This document shows, in pieces, positions 32,237 through 45,016 of a stretch of DNA of 64,000 nt. A model generated the notes under the pieces. The model saw nothing but the letters and a program-made list of their open reading frames with translations, was not told where the DNA came from and made no database searches. Every line of letters begins with the position of its first letter. The stretch's first letter is position 1. Both the position numbers and the translations under genes were made by a program. Source of the stretch: Leucobacter chironomi DSM 19883. GTDB taxonomy: Bacteria > Actinomycetota > Actinomycetes > Actinomycetales > Microbacteriaceae. The stretch covers positions 207,669 through 271,668 of the forward strand of contig NZ_ATXU01000004.1 of NCBI RefSeq assembly GCF_000421845.1, in the 5' to 3' direction.

Positions 32237-35160
32237 GCCTGCTCGCCCTCGGCCGTCTGCGCGGGCGCATCGTCGCCTGCGTCCGTGAGCGGTTGCTCGA
32301 CGACGCGCCCTGCGACGCTGCTCATCTTCTGAGCGTTGGTGAGCACTTCGCCGAGGCTCTCGAAGTAGCGGGCCACCGCGCCGCGCTCGACCTTCAGCTG
32401 GACCATGCGGTCCTCGGCCGCGGCGAGCACCTTCGTCGCACGGTCTTCGGCGGCGGCGAAGGTGTTCTGCGCGCGCTGCTCGGCCTCGACCACGATCTCG
32501 GCAGCGTGGCGCTCCGCCTCTGCGCGGGTGTTGCGCGCGTCCTGGGCGGCTTCGGAGGTGATGCGCTGGTACTCGGCCCGTCCCGTCTCGAGCTGCTCGC
32601 GGAGCGCGGACAGCTCCGCGCGGGTGGCCTCGATCTCCCGGCGCGACGCCTCTGCGGCCTCCTGCTGCCGAGCCGCGAGATCCTGCTCGAGGGCTTCGCG
32701 CTGCTGCGTCGAGGAAGTCGTGAACTCGAGGGTGTCGGCGTCGATCTGCTCGCGGAGGGCGCGCACGGCGTCCTCGGTCTCGCTGCGCAGCTGCGCGAGG
32801 CGCGCCTCCTCGGTGGCGCGGTGCTCGGCGAGCTCGGCGACAGTGTCGGTGCGCAGCAGATCGGTCTCCTCGGTGACCTCGGCCCGCTTCGCGGCGACCT
32901 CGCGTTCGATCGCGGCGGCCTGGGCCTCGCGCTCCCGGCGCAGGTCGTCCTCGTGCTGGGCACGGGCTGCCGCCATGGCTCGATCGTGCTCTTCGCGTTC
33001 GCGCGCGATGTCGGCCGCGAGCTTCGCGCGCTCGCGATCCACCTGCAGTTCAAGTTCTTCGCGCTGCAGCCCGAGGCTTTCGGCGGCCTCTTCGCGCTGG
33101 ATCCGGAGTCGCTCCTCGGCTGCGGTGGCCTCGTCGGCGATGCGCTGCTCGTGCTCGCGCAACTGCGACGCGAGCCGCTCGGCGTGCACGGTGGCCTCGT
33201 CCGACAGCTGCGCCCGGTGCTCCTCGTGCTGTCGGGCGAGCTGCTGCTCCTGATGCGCGCGCTCGTCGGCGAGCTCGGCTTCGTGGGCCTGACGCTCGGC
33301 GTCGATGCGCCCGCGGTGGTCCTCCCACTCTGCGATCAACCGGTCCTGATGGCCGGCGAGCTCGCTGCCGATGCGGTTCTCGTGGGCTTCCCGCTCACGG
33401 GCGATGCGGATCTCGTGCGCCTCGATCTCGGTCGCGAGAAGATTCTGCTGCGAGGTGCGCTGCGCGGCGAGCTCGCGCTCCTGCAGCTCCTGCTCGTCAG
33501 CCAGACGGCCCGCGTGGGCCTCCGACTCCCGGGCGATGCGGCTCTCGTGCTCTTCGCGCTCGCGAGCGATGGCGGCGTCGTGCTCCTCGCGCTCCTGCGC
33601 GATGCGTGCCTCGTGTTCTTCGCGCTCCTGCGCGATGCGGCTCGCGTGGGCCTCCGATTCGCGGGCGATGCGGCTCTCGTGCTCCTCCCGCTCCCCGGCG
33701 AGCGCACGGTCGTGAGTCTCGCGCTCCTCGGCGATGCCCTGCTCGTGCGTCTCGCGCTCCCGCGCCAGACGGGAGACGTGGGCCGACAGCTCGGCGGACA
33801 GGCGCTCCTCCTGGGCGTCGCGCTCGTTCTTGAGCCGTGCCTCGTGCGAGACGATCTCGGCGCGCATCGACTCGTCGTGGGCGTCGCGCTCCTCGCGAAC
33901 GGCCTGCTCGTGGGTCTCGCGCTCGGCGGCGATCCGCGCCTCGTGGGCTTCGAGATCCTGGCGCAGCTGCTGCTCCTGCCGCTCGCTCGCCGCGGCCAGT
34001 TCGGCTTCGAGGCGCTGCTGCGCCTCGAAGCGGTCGCGGGCGGCCAGTTCGTCGGCGCGCGACCGCTCCCGAGCTCCCTGTTCGGCGAGCGTGGTGAGTT
34101 CGGCCTGCTGCGCTTCGAGGCCGCGCGCGATGTCGGCGTCGTGCTCCGCGCGCTCCTGCGCGATGCGCTCGGCGTGCGTCTGCTGCTCCGAGGCGATGCG
34201 GCGCTCGTGCGCCTCGCGTTCGGCGGCGAGGGCTTCGTCGTGCTCCGCGCGCTCCTGCGCGATACGGCCCCGCAGCGTCTCCATCTCGGTGCTCAGGGCG
34301 CGTCGCTCGGCGTCGAGGCGGCCTTCCAGTTCGCGCTGGCGCTCGGTGTAGCGCTCCTCGAGTTCGGCTTCCTCGCGCTGGCGCTTGGCCTCGAACTCGG
34401 CGCGAGCGCGCTCGGCCTCCTGCACGAGCCTGGCGCGTTCGAGCTCGGCTTCGCGCTCGCTCTCGGCCCGCTGCCTGCTGAAGTTCTCCGCGTGCCGCTC
34501 GGTCTCGGCGCGCAGCTCGTTCGCGGCGGTGCGGGCGTCGGCGGTCACGCGCTCGGCCTCTGCGCGGGCGGCGGCGAGCTCTGCCTGGGCGTCGCGGTGG
34601 GCGGTCTCGCGCTCCGTCTCGGCTTCGCGGGCGGCGGAGCTGAGGGTGAGTTCGGCGTCGCGGCGGGCCTCGGCCACGAGGCGCTCGCGATCGGCGTTCG
34701 CGGCGGCGGTCTGCTCGGCGAGGTCGGTGCGCGCACCGGTGATGATGATCTCAGCCTGTTCGGAGGCCGAGGAGAGCAGTTCGTCGGCCCGGCTCTGCGC
34801 TTGGGTGAGCACGCGCTTGGCTTCCTCCTCCGAGGAGCGGCGCAGCTTCTCGGCGTCGAGGTCGGCCTGGGCCATCAGGCGCTGCGCGTGATCCTCGGCG
34901 ATCTTGAGGCTCTTTTCAACGCGCAGCCCGAGCCCGGAGTAGCCGGTGGCGCCGAGTTCGGCGACCTGATCCTGGAGCTCGGCGATGAGCTGTCGCTGCT
35001 CCTGGCCCACATGCGTGGCCTGCTGGTGGGCGGACTGCAAGGATTCGAGGTGCGACTGCAGCGTGGTGATGTGGCCGGTGAGTGAGCCGATGCGCTCGTC
35101 CACTTCTTCGCGGTTGTAGCCGCGGAAGGCAGGGGAGAACTGCTGAGCTGATTCGGACAC
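32233..35160 (-). CDS. Scy-like giant coiled-coil protein with hendecad repeats
   Basis: A 975-residue, highly charged protein that is coiled coil over nearly its whole length. The N-terminus (FSPAFRGYNREEVDERIGSL) is a short DivIVA-like membrane-targeting motif. Heptad-type coils follow (about residues 25-290), then an extended stretch (about 295-690) of 11-residue repeats such as EREEHESRIAR, ESEAHASRIAQ and EREEHEARIAQ, then further coils to the Cterminus. This design is that of Scy/FilP polar scaffolds in Streptomyces, which organise tip growth; here a polar or septal scaffold role is inferred. A GGAGG site precedes the GTG. It is coupled by ATGA to rnhA. Codon repetition leaves long antisense frames that are not genes. 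Confidence 0.83.
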   Translation of the reverse strand: MSESAQQFSPAFRGYNREEVDERIGSLTGHITTLQSHLESLQSAHQQATHVGQEQRQLIAELQDQVAELGATGYSGLGLRVEKSLKIAEDHAQRLMAQADLDAEKLRRSSEEEAKRVLTQAQSRADELLSSASEQAEIIITGARTDLAEQTAAANADRERLVAEARRDAELTLSSAAREAETERETAHRDAQAELAAARAEAERVTADARTAANELRAETERHAENFSRQRAESEREAELERARLVQEAERARAEFEAKRQREEAELEERYTERQRELEGRLDAERRALSTEMETLRGRIAQERAEHDEALAAEREAHERRIASEQQTHAERIAQERAEHDADIARGLEAQQAELTTLAEQGARERSRADELAARDRFEAQQRLEAELAAASERQEQQLRQDLEAHEARIAAERETHEQAVREERDAHDESMRAEIVSHEARLKNERDAQEERLSAELSAHVSRLARERETHEQGIAEERETHDRALAGEREEHESRIARESEAHASRIAQEREEHEARIAQEREEHDAAIAREREEHESRIARESEAHAGRLADEQELQERELAAQRTSQQNLLATEIEAHEIRIAREREAHENRIGSELAGHQDRLIAEWEDHRGRIDAERQAHEAELADERAHQEQQLARQHEEHRAQLSDEATVHAERLASQLREHEQRIADEATAAEERLRIQREEAAESLGLQREELELQVDRERAKLAADIAREREEHDRAMAAARAQHEDDLRREREAQAAAIEREVAAKRAEVTEETDLLRTDTVAELAEHRATEEARLAQLRSETEDAVRALREQIDADTLEFTTSSTQQREALEQDLAARQQEAAEASRREIEATRAELSALREQLETGRAEYQRITSEAAQDARNTRAEAERHAAEIVVEAEQRAQNTFAAAEDRATKVLAAAEDRMVQLKVERGAVARYFESLGEVLTNAQKMSSVAGRVVEQPLTDAGDDAPAQTAEGEQA

Positions 35161-35531
35161 GTGGCCTCCGGGAATCGTACGAGATCGTGCGGGCCAGACG
35201 GGGCGGCTGGGCTGGCACGGAGAATGAGGTCCAGATTATCGCACTCGCCCTCGGGGTGAATCGGGATCCGGGAAAAATCACCCGCGGGCGGTCGTGCCGG
35301 AGGCCGGCACCGAGGGCGACGTATTCGGAGCGTGAGCGAGTCCGTCACGCACTGCGCAGAGTTGCGACGCTCGGGCGGGAGCGGAGACACCGGAACTTGG
35401 GGGTTCCCCGGGCCGCACCCATGCCGCTTCGAGGAAGCTCCGGTAGCGTTGTGGTGAAGAGTCGCGCTCGACCCGTCCGCCGCCGGCTGCGACGGGCGGC
35501 CGAGCGCCGTCATCCGTGGATAGGAGCCCCC

Positions 35532-37460
35532 GTGCGATATGTGCTCGCGATCGCAGCGCTGGTGATCTCCGGTGTTCTGCTACTGCTGGGCATCGGCCAG
35601 CGCACTTTCCTCGCAGGCCCCTCCGAGATCAGTTTTCCGGTCGAGACCAACTCCGAGGCCGGTTACGCGCTGGTCGACGGTTCCGAACTCGCGAAGGTGC
35701 CGGGTCAGGCCAACGTCGTGGTGCGGGGCGGGCAGGCGTTCGTCGCCACCGGTCAGACGCGCGACGTCGAGGGCTGGCTCGAACCGTACCTGCACGCCGA
35801 ACTCACCGTCGACAAGAAGCAGCAGCGGCTGCTGAGCGCGCTCATCGCGCCGGCCGTGCTCGAAGCGCCGGAGGCCGGGGGAGAGGCCGAGGAGCCCGAG
35901 CCCGTCGATCCCCAAGGCAGTGACCTGTGGCTCGAAGAGCGCTCGGTCGACGACGACCGGCGCGGCGCCGATGCCAGCACGCTGCGGGTGCCAGTCGCGC
36001 TCGACGCCGGACAGTCGGTGCTGATCGCCTCGAACGGAGAGGACCCCGTGCCAGCGGACGTCTCGCTCGTGTGGGCCCAGGATCGCAACACGCCCTGGGT
36101 CGGTCCGCTGCTCGTGGGCGGTGCGCTGTTCGCGCTCCTCGGCGGCGTGCTCTACCTGCTCGCCGTCGACCACAACCGTCGCGGGCTCGGCCCGCGTCGC
36201 GGCCGTCGCGGGCCGCTGCAGGGCATTCGCAACGCCTTCGGCAAGTCCTCTCGCGGCACTGCGGCGCCCGTCGACGGTCGCGATGGCGGCGATGGCGGAT
36301 CCGCTCCCGCTGATGCGACCCGCCCCGAGGGCGGCACCGCGCCGATGCGCTCCGAGCGTCGTGCGCGCGTGCGCCGGGGCTTCGCGATTCCGGCCCTCGG
36401 GCTCGTCGCGGTGGTCGGGCTCACGGGCTGCTCGCCCAGCTACTGGCCGCAGCTCGGCTCGGACACGAAGCAGGAGGAGCCGGTCTCTCCCACGCCGTCG
36501 TCCGCGGCGCCCGTGCCCGTCACCGACGGGCAGCTCAGCCGGATCGTGGAGCGCGTGTCTGCGGTGGCGAACGAAGCCGATGACGCCCTCAGCGTCGACC
36601 TGCTCCGCGACCGCTTCACCGGGGACGCGCTCACCCAGCGCACGGCGAACTACACGATCAGGGCCGGCATGCCCGATTACAGCGTGGTGCCCCCGCGCAT
36701 CACCGATGAGGAGCTCGACTACGAGCTCGTGCAGAGCACGGAGTCGTGGCCCCGCACGCTGTTCGTGACGGTCGCCTCCTCGCGCGACAGCGGGAAGGCC
36801 GACGACGCCGAGAGCGGTGACAAGGAGACGCCCGCGGCATCGCCCTCGCTCGCCCTCGTGCTCACGCAGGAGACACCGCAGCAGAACTACCAGGTCTCGC
36901 GCGTCATCGCGCTGCGCGGCGGGATCTCGATGCCGCAGGCGGCCCCGGCCGAGGAGGGCACCGCGCTGCTCGCGAACGACATCGAGTCGCTCGTGCTGCC
37001 TCCCGGAGAGGTGGGTGCGCAGTTCGCGGCGGTGCTGCAGGGCGGCCCGGACGTGCCCGAGGCCGAGGCCTTCGACATCGCCGAGGACACTCTGCTGCAG
37101 AACTACGGCAAGACCCTCGCGGAGCAGGCGCAGGCGCAGTCGGATGCGAAGGGCCAGACGATGGCCTACTCGGTCGCGGCACGGCAGGGGGACGAAGACC
37201 CGGTCGCGCTGTCGACCGGCGTCGGCGGCGCGCTCGTGGCGACGACCGTGATCGAGGAGCAGATCGTCGACGCGGCCGGCGGCCGCTACAAGCCGCAGGC
37301 GAACGGGGCGGTCACCGCCCTGTCCGGAATGTCGGGCGAGCAGGAGCGGCTCGTGCAGGAGGTCGCCCACCAGCTGCTCTTCTTCGTGCCCAGCAAGACC
37401 GACGGAAGCAAGATCCAGCTGCTCGGCGTGACGAGCGAACTCGTAGGAGTGAGGAACTAG
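35532..37460 (+). CDS. Membrane protein fused in frame to a lipoprotein-like domain
   Basis: A 642-residue actinobacterial protein of unknown function. The N-terminal half has a membrane segment (YVLAIAALVISGVLLLLGIG), an extracytoplasmic beta-rich region and a second membrane segment (GPLLVGGALFALLGGVLYLL), then a basic linker. From Met 272 (36345) the sequence looks exactly like a new lipoprotein: a basic n-region (RSERRARVRRG), a hydrophobic stretch and a lipobox LTGC, followed by a Ser/Pro linker and a roughly 320-residue secreted domain. There is no stop between the halves. The start is a GTG with an AGGAG site 5 nt upstream; an earlier in-frame GTG at 35454 is possible. It lies 2 nt before the thioredoxin-TPR gene, so it is cotranscribed with it. 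Confidence 0.72.
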   Translation: MRYVLAIAALVISGVLLLLGIGQRTFLAGPSEISFPVETNSEAGYALVDGSELAKVPGQANVVVRGGQAFVATGQTRDVEGWLEPYLHAELTVDKKQQRLLSALIAPAVLEAPEAGGEAEEPEPVDPQGSDLWLEERSVDDDRRGADASTLRVPVALDAGQSVLIASNGEDPVPADVSLVWAQDRNTPWVGPLLVGGALFALLGGVLYLLAVDHNRRGLGPRRGRRGPLQGIRNAFGKSSRGTAAPVDGRDGGDGGSAPADATRPEGGTAPMRSERRARVRRGFAIPALGLVAVVGLTGCSPSYWPQLGSDTKQEEPVSPTPSSAAPVPVTDGQLSRIVERVSAVANEADDALSVDLLRDRFTGDALTQRTANYTIRAGMPDYSVVPPRITDEELDYELVQSTESWPRTLFVTVASSRDSGKADDAESGDKETPAASPSLALVLTQETPQQNYQVSRVIALRGGISMPQAAPAEEGTALLANDIESLVLPPGEVGAQFAAVLQGGPDVPEAEAFDIAEDTLLQNYGKTLAEQAQAQSDAKGQTMAYSVAARQGDEDPVALSTGVGGALVATTVIEEQIVDAAGGRYKPQANGAVTALSGMSGEQERLVQEVAHQLLFFVPSKTDGSKIQLLGVTSELVGVRN

Positions 37461-37462
37461 AC

Positions 37463-38446
37463 ATGACCCAGCAGATGCCCGCCCGCATTCCCGGCGGCGG
37501 AGTCGACCTGAGCCATCTCGCAGCTCGCGGCCAGGCCGCGCCCGGCGGCCAGCCCGGTGGGGCGCCGGCGGGCCAGTCGCAGGCCGCGGCCCAGACCGTC
37601 GACGTGCCCTCGCTCGTGCTCGACGTCACCGACGCCACGTTCGAGCAGATCGCGCAGCTGTCGTCGGTGGTGCCGGTGGTCTTCGACCTCTGGGCCGAGT
37701 GGTGCCAGCCCTGCAAGACGCTGAGCCCCGTGATCGAGAAGATCACGCGCGAGTTCGACGGCCGCGTGCTGCTCGCGAAGGTCGATGTCGACGCGAACCC
37801 CGGCCTCGCGCAGGCGTTCCAGGCGCAGTCGATCCCCACCGTCGTCGCGCTCGTCGCGGGCCGCCCGGTGCCCCTCTTCCAGGGCGCGGTGCCCGAGGCG
37901 CAGGTGCGCGAGTTCTTCACGCAGCTCGTGCAGCTGGCCGAGCAGCACGGGGTCGTCGGCCGGGTGAGTGCTCCGGATCAGGGCGACGCCGAGGGCGAGG
38001 ACGCGCCCGCCGGCCCCGTCGAACCCGAGATCCCCGAGGCGCACCGGGCCGCGGTGGAGGCGGCCGAGCAGGGCGACTACGCCGCAGCGGTAGCCGAGTG
38101 GGAGGCGGTGCTCGCGAAGGCCCCGGCCGACGCGGAAGCCCGCGCCGCGCTCGTCCAGATGCGTTTGCTGCAGCGCCTGCAGGGGCGCACCGTCGATGAG
38201 ATCCGCAGCGCGGCCGCGGCCGATCCGAGCGATGTCGCCGCGCAGATGGGCGTCGCCGACCTCGACGTCTCGGGCGGCCACGTCGAGGATGCCTTCCTGC
38301 GGCTGCTCGAACTCTTCGCCGCGAGCACCGACGCCGATGACCGCGCCGCGATCCGCGAACGCCTGCTCGAACTCTTCGAGGTCGTCGGGATCGCGGATCC
38401 GCGAGTCATCGCCGCCCGCGGCCGTCTCGCGAGCCTGCTCTACTGA
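37463..38446 (+). CDS. Thioredoxin-TPR protein (CnoX/YbbN-like)
   Basis: A 327-residue cytoplasmic protein: a disordered Gly/Pro/Gln N-terminus, a thioredoxin domain with intact active site LWAEWCQPCKTLSP, and a C-terminal tetratricopeptide region (AAVAEWEAVLAKAPADAEARAALV). E. coli CnoX protects GroEL and EF-Tu clients under oxidative stress; unlike E. coli CnoX this protein retains both redox cysteines. It starts 2 nt after the membrane protein upstream and ends 4 nt before the cysteine desulfurase, so it sits in a four- to five-gene run. Confidence 0.87.
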   Translation: MTQQMPARIPGGGVDLSHLAARGQAAPGGQPGGAPAGQSQAAAQTVDVPSLVLDVTDATFEQIAQLSSVVPVVFDLWAEWCQPCKTLSPVIEKITREFDGRVLLAKVDVDANPGLAQAFQAQSIPTVVALVAGRPVPLFQGAVPEAQVREFFTQLVQLAEQHGVVGRVSAPDQGDAEGEDAPAGPVEPEIPEAHRAAVEAAEQGDYAAAVAEWEAVLAKAPADAEARAALVQMRLLQRLQGRTVDEIRSAAAADPSDVAAQMGVADLDVSGGHVEDAFLRLLELFAASTDADDRAAIRERLLELFEVVGIADPRVIAARGRLASLLY

Positions 38447-38450
38447 GCGG

Positions 38451-39668
38451 GTGCGACCCGGCCTGAGCGACGTGCGAGCCTATCTCGACCACGCGGCGAC
38501 CTCGCCGATGCCCGACGCGGTGCTCGACGCCTACGCCGAAGCGCTGCGCACGGTGGGGAACCCCGCCTCCACCCACGGGCACGGGCAGCGTGCGAGCGAA
38601 CGACTCGAGCAGGCGCGCGAGCGCATCGCCCGCGGGCTCGGCTGCGACGCGGCCGAGCTGATCCTCACCGGCGGCGGTACCGAATCGATCAACCTGGCGC
38701 TGAAGGGCGTCTACTGGGCACGTCGTGCCGCGCTGGCGCTCGATCCCGTGATCCTCGTCGCCGAGGGTGAGCACCACGCCACCGTCGAAGCCGCCGAGTG
38801 GCTGCGCGACGCCCAGGGCGCGCGGTTGCGGTGGCTGCCCGTCGACGCGGAGGGGGTGCTGCACCCCGCCGTGCTCGAGGCCGCGATCGCCGAGGAGGGG
38901 GCCGATCGCGTCGCGCTCGTCTCGTTCCTGTGGGCGAACAACGAGGTGGGAACGGTGCAGCCGGTCGCGGAGCTGTGCCGGATCGCGGCGGCGGCGGGCG
39001 TTCCCGCCCACGTCGACGCCGTGTCGGCGCTGGGGCAGCTGCCGATCGACTTCGCGGCGTCGGGAGCGGCGGCCGTGTCGGTCTCGGCGCACAAGATCGG
39101 CGGGCCGGTCGGCGTAGGGGCCCTCGTGCTCGGGCGGCGCACCGCCGCCGATCCGCTGATGCACGGCGGCACCCAGCAGCGGGCCCGATCCGGCACCCAG
39201 GACGTCGCGGGCGCCGTCGCCTTCGCCGCCGCCCTCGACATCGCCCTCGACGCCGACGAGCGCCCCCACCCGGAGCGCACCGCACGCCTGGCAGCGCTGC
39301 GCGACCGCCTCGTCGCCGGGGTGCGCGCGATCGACGCCGATGCCGTGCTGCGCGGGCCCGAGCCCGGCGCTGAGGTCGGCGCATTCCGGCTGCCGGGCAA
39401 TGCGCACTTCACGTTCCCCGGCTGTCAGGGCGACTCGCTCGTGTTCCTGCTCGACGCCGCGGGGGTGTCGGTCTCCGTCGGTTCGGCGTGCCGTGCGGGC
39501 GTCGCCGAGATCTCGCACGTGCTGCTCGCGATGGGGCTGCCCGCGGCGGAGGCCGCGGGGGCGCTGCGCTTCACCCTCGGCCCCGACACCCGGGACGACG
39601 AGATCGAGGCGCTGCTCGGCGCGCTGCCCGCTGCGCTCGAGCGGGCGCGGGCGGCCGGGCTCTCCTGA
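38451..39668 (+). CDS. Cysteine desulfurase (NifS/IscS-like)
   Basis: A 405-residue PLP enzyme that strips sulfur from cysteine. It has YLDHAATSPM at the N-terminus, the PLP-contacting EGEHHATVEAAEWL and NNEVGTVQP, the PLP lysine in SVSAHKIGGPVGVGALVL, and the catalytic cysteine in VSVGSACRAGVAEISHVL. The GTG at 38451 is taken; a GTG at 38472 would also work. It lies directly before mnmA, so it most likely supplies persulfide for tRNA 2-thiouridine, though a general role in Fe-S assembly is possible. Confidence 0.92.
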   Translation: MRPGLSDVRAYLDHAATSPMPDAVLDAYAEALRTVGNPASTHGHGQRASERLEQARERIARGLGCDAAELILTGGGTESINLALKGVYWARRAALALDPVILVAEGEHHATVEAAEWLRDAQGARLRWLPVDAEGVLHPAVLEAAIAEEGADRVALVSFLWANNEVGTVQPVAELCRIAAAAGVPAHVDAVSALGQLPIDFAASGAAAVSVSAHKIGGPVGVGALVLGRRTAADPLMHGGTQQRARSGTQDVAGAVAFAAALDIALDADERPHPERTARLAALRDRLVAGVRAIDADAVLRGPEPGAEVGAFRLPGNAHFTFPGCQGDSLVFLLDAAGVSVSVGSACRAGVAEISHVLLAMGLPAAEAAGALRFTLGPDTRDDEIEALLGALPAALERARAAGLS

Positions 39669-39730
39669 CCGCGCTTCGCCCGTGGCGGGTGTGCTGAGAA
39701 GTGGATCGGGCGCGCGCCGCGCCGAGCGCG

Positions 39731-39736
39731 TAGAAT
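39731..39736 (+). promoter_or_regulatory. -10 box TAGAAT of a leaderless transcript
   Basis: TAGAAT lies 7 nt before the ATG at 39744, the start matching the conserved N-terminus of MnmA. It argues against the ATG at 39735, which overlaps the box. Confidence 0.6.
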
Positions 39737-39743
39737 GGCTCGG

Positions 39744-40910
39744 ATGAAGATCCTGGCGGCGATGAGCGGGGGCGTGGATTCCGCCGTCGCGGCGGCACGC
39801 GCCGTTGAAGCGGGTCACGACGTGGTGGGCGTGCACCTCGCGCTCAGTCGCATGCCCGGCACCCTGCGCACCGGCTCCCGCGGCTGCTGCACGATCGAGG
39901 ATGCGATGGACGCCCGCCGCGCTGCGGGGCTGCTCGGCATCCCCTTCTACGTCTGGGATCTCAGCGAGCGTTTCAAAGAAGACGTCGTCGACGACTTCAT
40001 CGCGGAGTACGCCGCCGGTCGCACCCCGAACCCGTGCATGCGCTGCAACGAGAAGATCAAGTTCGCGGCGCTGCTCGACAAGGCGATCGCCCTCGGCTTC
40101 GACGCCGTGGCGACCGGGCACTACGCGAGCCTCCAGGACGGCCCTCACGGTCGCGAGCTGCACCGCGCGAGCGCCTGGACGAAAGACCAGTCGTACGTGC
40201 TCGGCGTGCTCACCGAGCGGCAGCTCGCGCACTGCTACTTCCCGCTCGGCGACACGCCCTCGAAGGAGCTGATCCGGGCGGAGGCCGAGGATCGCGGGCT
40301 GCAGGTCGCGCAGAAGCCCGACAGTCACGACATCTGCTTCATCCCCGACGGCGACACGCGCGGGTGGCTCTCGGATCACCTCGCGCGCGAGCCGGGGGAG
40401 ATCCTCGACGAGTCCGGCGAGGTGGTCGGCCGCCACGACGGCGCCCACGGCTACACGGTGGGGCAGCGGCGCGGCCTGCAGCTCGGGCGGCCCGCGCCCG
40501 ACGGTCAGCCGCGCTACGTGCTGTCGATCCGCCCGGTCTCGAACCAGGTCGTGGTCGGCCCGAAGCAGAGCCTCGCCATCGGCCGGATCGCGGGCGGACG
40601 CTTCAGCTGGGCCGGGGATCCGGGGTTCGACGTGGGCGACAGCTTCGATTGCGAGGTGCAGATCCGGGCGCATGCCGACCCCGTGCCCGCGCGGGCGCGG
40701 CTCGAACCGATCCTCGACTCCGAGCGCACCGAGCAGCACCGCACCGGTGCGACGCACGAGATCGTGGTCGACATCGATCTCAACCGGGCGGAGCCGCTGC
40801 TGGGCGTCGCACCCGGCCAGACCGCGGTGATCTACATCGGCACGCGGGTGCTCGGCCAGTTCACGATCGACCGGGCGGTGCCCGCCGCAGTTCCCGCTGC
40901 CGCTCATTGA
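39744..40910 (+). CDS. mnmA: tRNA-specific 2-thiouridylase
   Basis: A 388-residue enzyme adding the s2 group to wobble uridine 34 of Lys, Glu and Gln tRNAs. The PP-loop is [12 protein letters not shown]; the first catalytic Cys is in [16 protein letters not shown] and the second in [11 protein letters not shown]; the TATGHYA-type motif is VATGHYASL. The C-terminal beta-barrel domain is present. It immediately follows a cysteine desulfurase, the expected sulfur donor. The start is set by the leaderless promoter. Confidence 0.95.
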   Translation: MKILAAMSGGVDSAVAAARAVEAGHDVVGVHLALSRMPGTLRTGSRGCCTIEDAMDARRAAGLLGIPFYVWDLSERFKEDVVDDFIAEYAAGRTPNPCMRCNEKIKFAALLDKAIALGFDAVATGHYASLQDGPHGRELHRASAWTKDQSYVLGVLTERQLAHCYFPLGDTPSKELIRAEAEDRGLQVAQKPDSHDICFIPDGDTRGWLSDHLAREPGEILDESGEVVGRHDGAHGYTVGQRRGLQLGRPAPDGQPRYVLSIRPVSNQVVVGPKQSLAIGRIAGGRFSWAGDPGFDVGDSFDCEVQIRAHADPVPARARLEPILDSERTEQHRTGATHEIVVDIDLNRAEPLLGVAPGQTAVIYIGTRVLGQFTIDRAVPAAVPAAAH

Positions 40911-41007
40911 GATCGCTCGGGGAGGGTCTGCGCCCCGGCGAAACGTCAGCGCTGGCGACCTCGGATCGCAGGAGACGCGGATGGGCGCGAATGTCTGCGG
41001 TCGCTCC

Positions 41008-44309
<3,302 letters not shown>

Positions 44310-44356
44310 AGGAGGACTCCTTCTCGGGGAAGCGGCGGGACGGTGAGGCGGGTGGC

Positions 44357-44362
44357 TAGAGT
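44357..44362 (+). promoter_or_regulatory. -10 box TAGAGT of a leaderless transcript
   Basis: TAGAGT lies 6 nt before the ATG of the TetR gene at 44369, inside the 59-bp divergent gap to the MBL hydrolase. Confidence 0.5.
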
Positions 44363-44368
44363 GGAGGC

Positions 44369-45016
44369 ATGGATTCGCGAGCGCCGCGCCGCCGTCTGAG
44401 CGTCGATGAACGCCGGGCCGAGATTCTCAGGTGCGCGGTCGAGGTCACCCGCGAGTGCGGCCTCGCGGGGCTCACGCTCAGCGAGGTGCGCGCGCGTGCG
44501 GGGGTGTCGGCGGGGCTGTCGAGTCACTACTTCACTTCGCTCGACGGGCTTCGGGTCGCAGTCTTCGAGGAGCTCTTCGACTCGGTCGCCGTGCCGGATT
44601 CCGCGCCGCCCGCGCGTCGGCTGGCGCTCATGATCGGTGACTTCGCTGCGACTGACGCGGACGCCATCGCTAATGCCAGTGCGTGGGTCGATGCGGTGCT
44701 GCTCGGCCGCAGCAGCGACGCGCTGCGCCGCGCTGTGGCGAGGCGCATGCGTCTCGACCGTGCAGAGATGACCGAGGCGATCCGGGAGGGCTGCGACGCG
44801 GGGGCGTTCCGCAGCGACGATGCCGAGCGCAGTGCGCAGCGGATCCTCGTCGCGCTGGACGGATACCTCATGCAGTTCCTCACCCAGGAGGATGCAGCGG
44901 CCCGCGTCGCGCTGCGGCGCGTGGTGTGGGATATCGCCGAACGCGAGCTCGGTGTGGGCGAGGGCGGCCTGCGCGGCCTGGTCGACGGGGCCGAGGCCGA
45001 CGGGCCGCATTCCTAG
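44369..45016 (+). CDS. TetR-family regulator (BetI-like)
   Basis: A 215-residue repressor. The N-terminal helix-turn-helix is intact (RAEILRCAVEVTRECGLAGLTLSEVRARAGVSAG-LSSHYF), and the C-terminal ligand and dimer domain resembles TetR_C regulators of the BetI group. It is divergent from the MBL-fold hydrolase and convergent with a PotD-like lipoprotein, with which it shares the stop tetranucleotide CTAG. It probably controls one or both neighbours. A leaderless start fits the TAGAGT box. Confidence 0.87.
   Translation: MDSRAPRRRLSVDERRAEILRCAVEVTRECGLAGLTLSEVRARAGVSAGLSSHYFTSLDGLRVAVFEELFDSVAVPDSAPPARRLALMIGDFAATDADAIANASAWVDAVLLGRSSDALRRAVARRMRLDRAEMTEAIREGCDAGAFRSDDAERSAQRILVALDGYLMQFLTQEDAAARVALRRVVWDIAERELGVGEGGLRGLVDGAEADGPHS

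Noticed and set aside
32293..35085. A 930-codon open frame on the plus strand, antisense to the Scy-like gene
   Set aside because: It is the complement of the Glu/Arg/His repeat codons; composition is Leu/Gly/Val-rich with no domain, and it has no start signal. The minus-strand coiled coil is clearly the gene.
39735..39743. ATG at 39735 as start of mnmA
   Set aside because: It overlaps the -10 box TAGAAT; the ATG at 39744 fits both the promoter spacing and the protein N-terminus.
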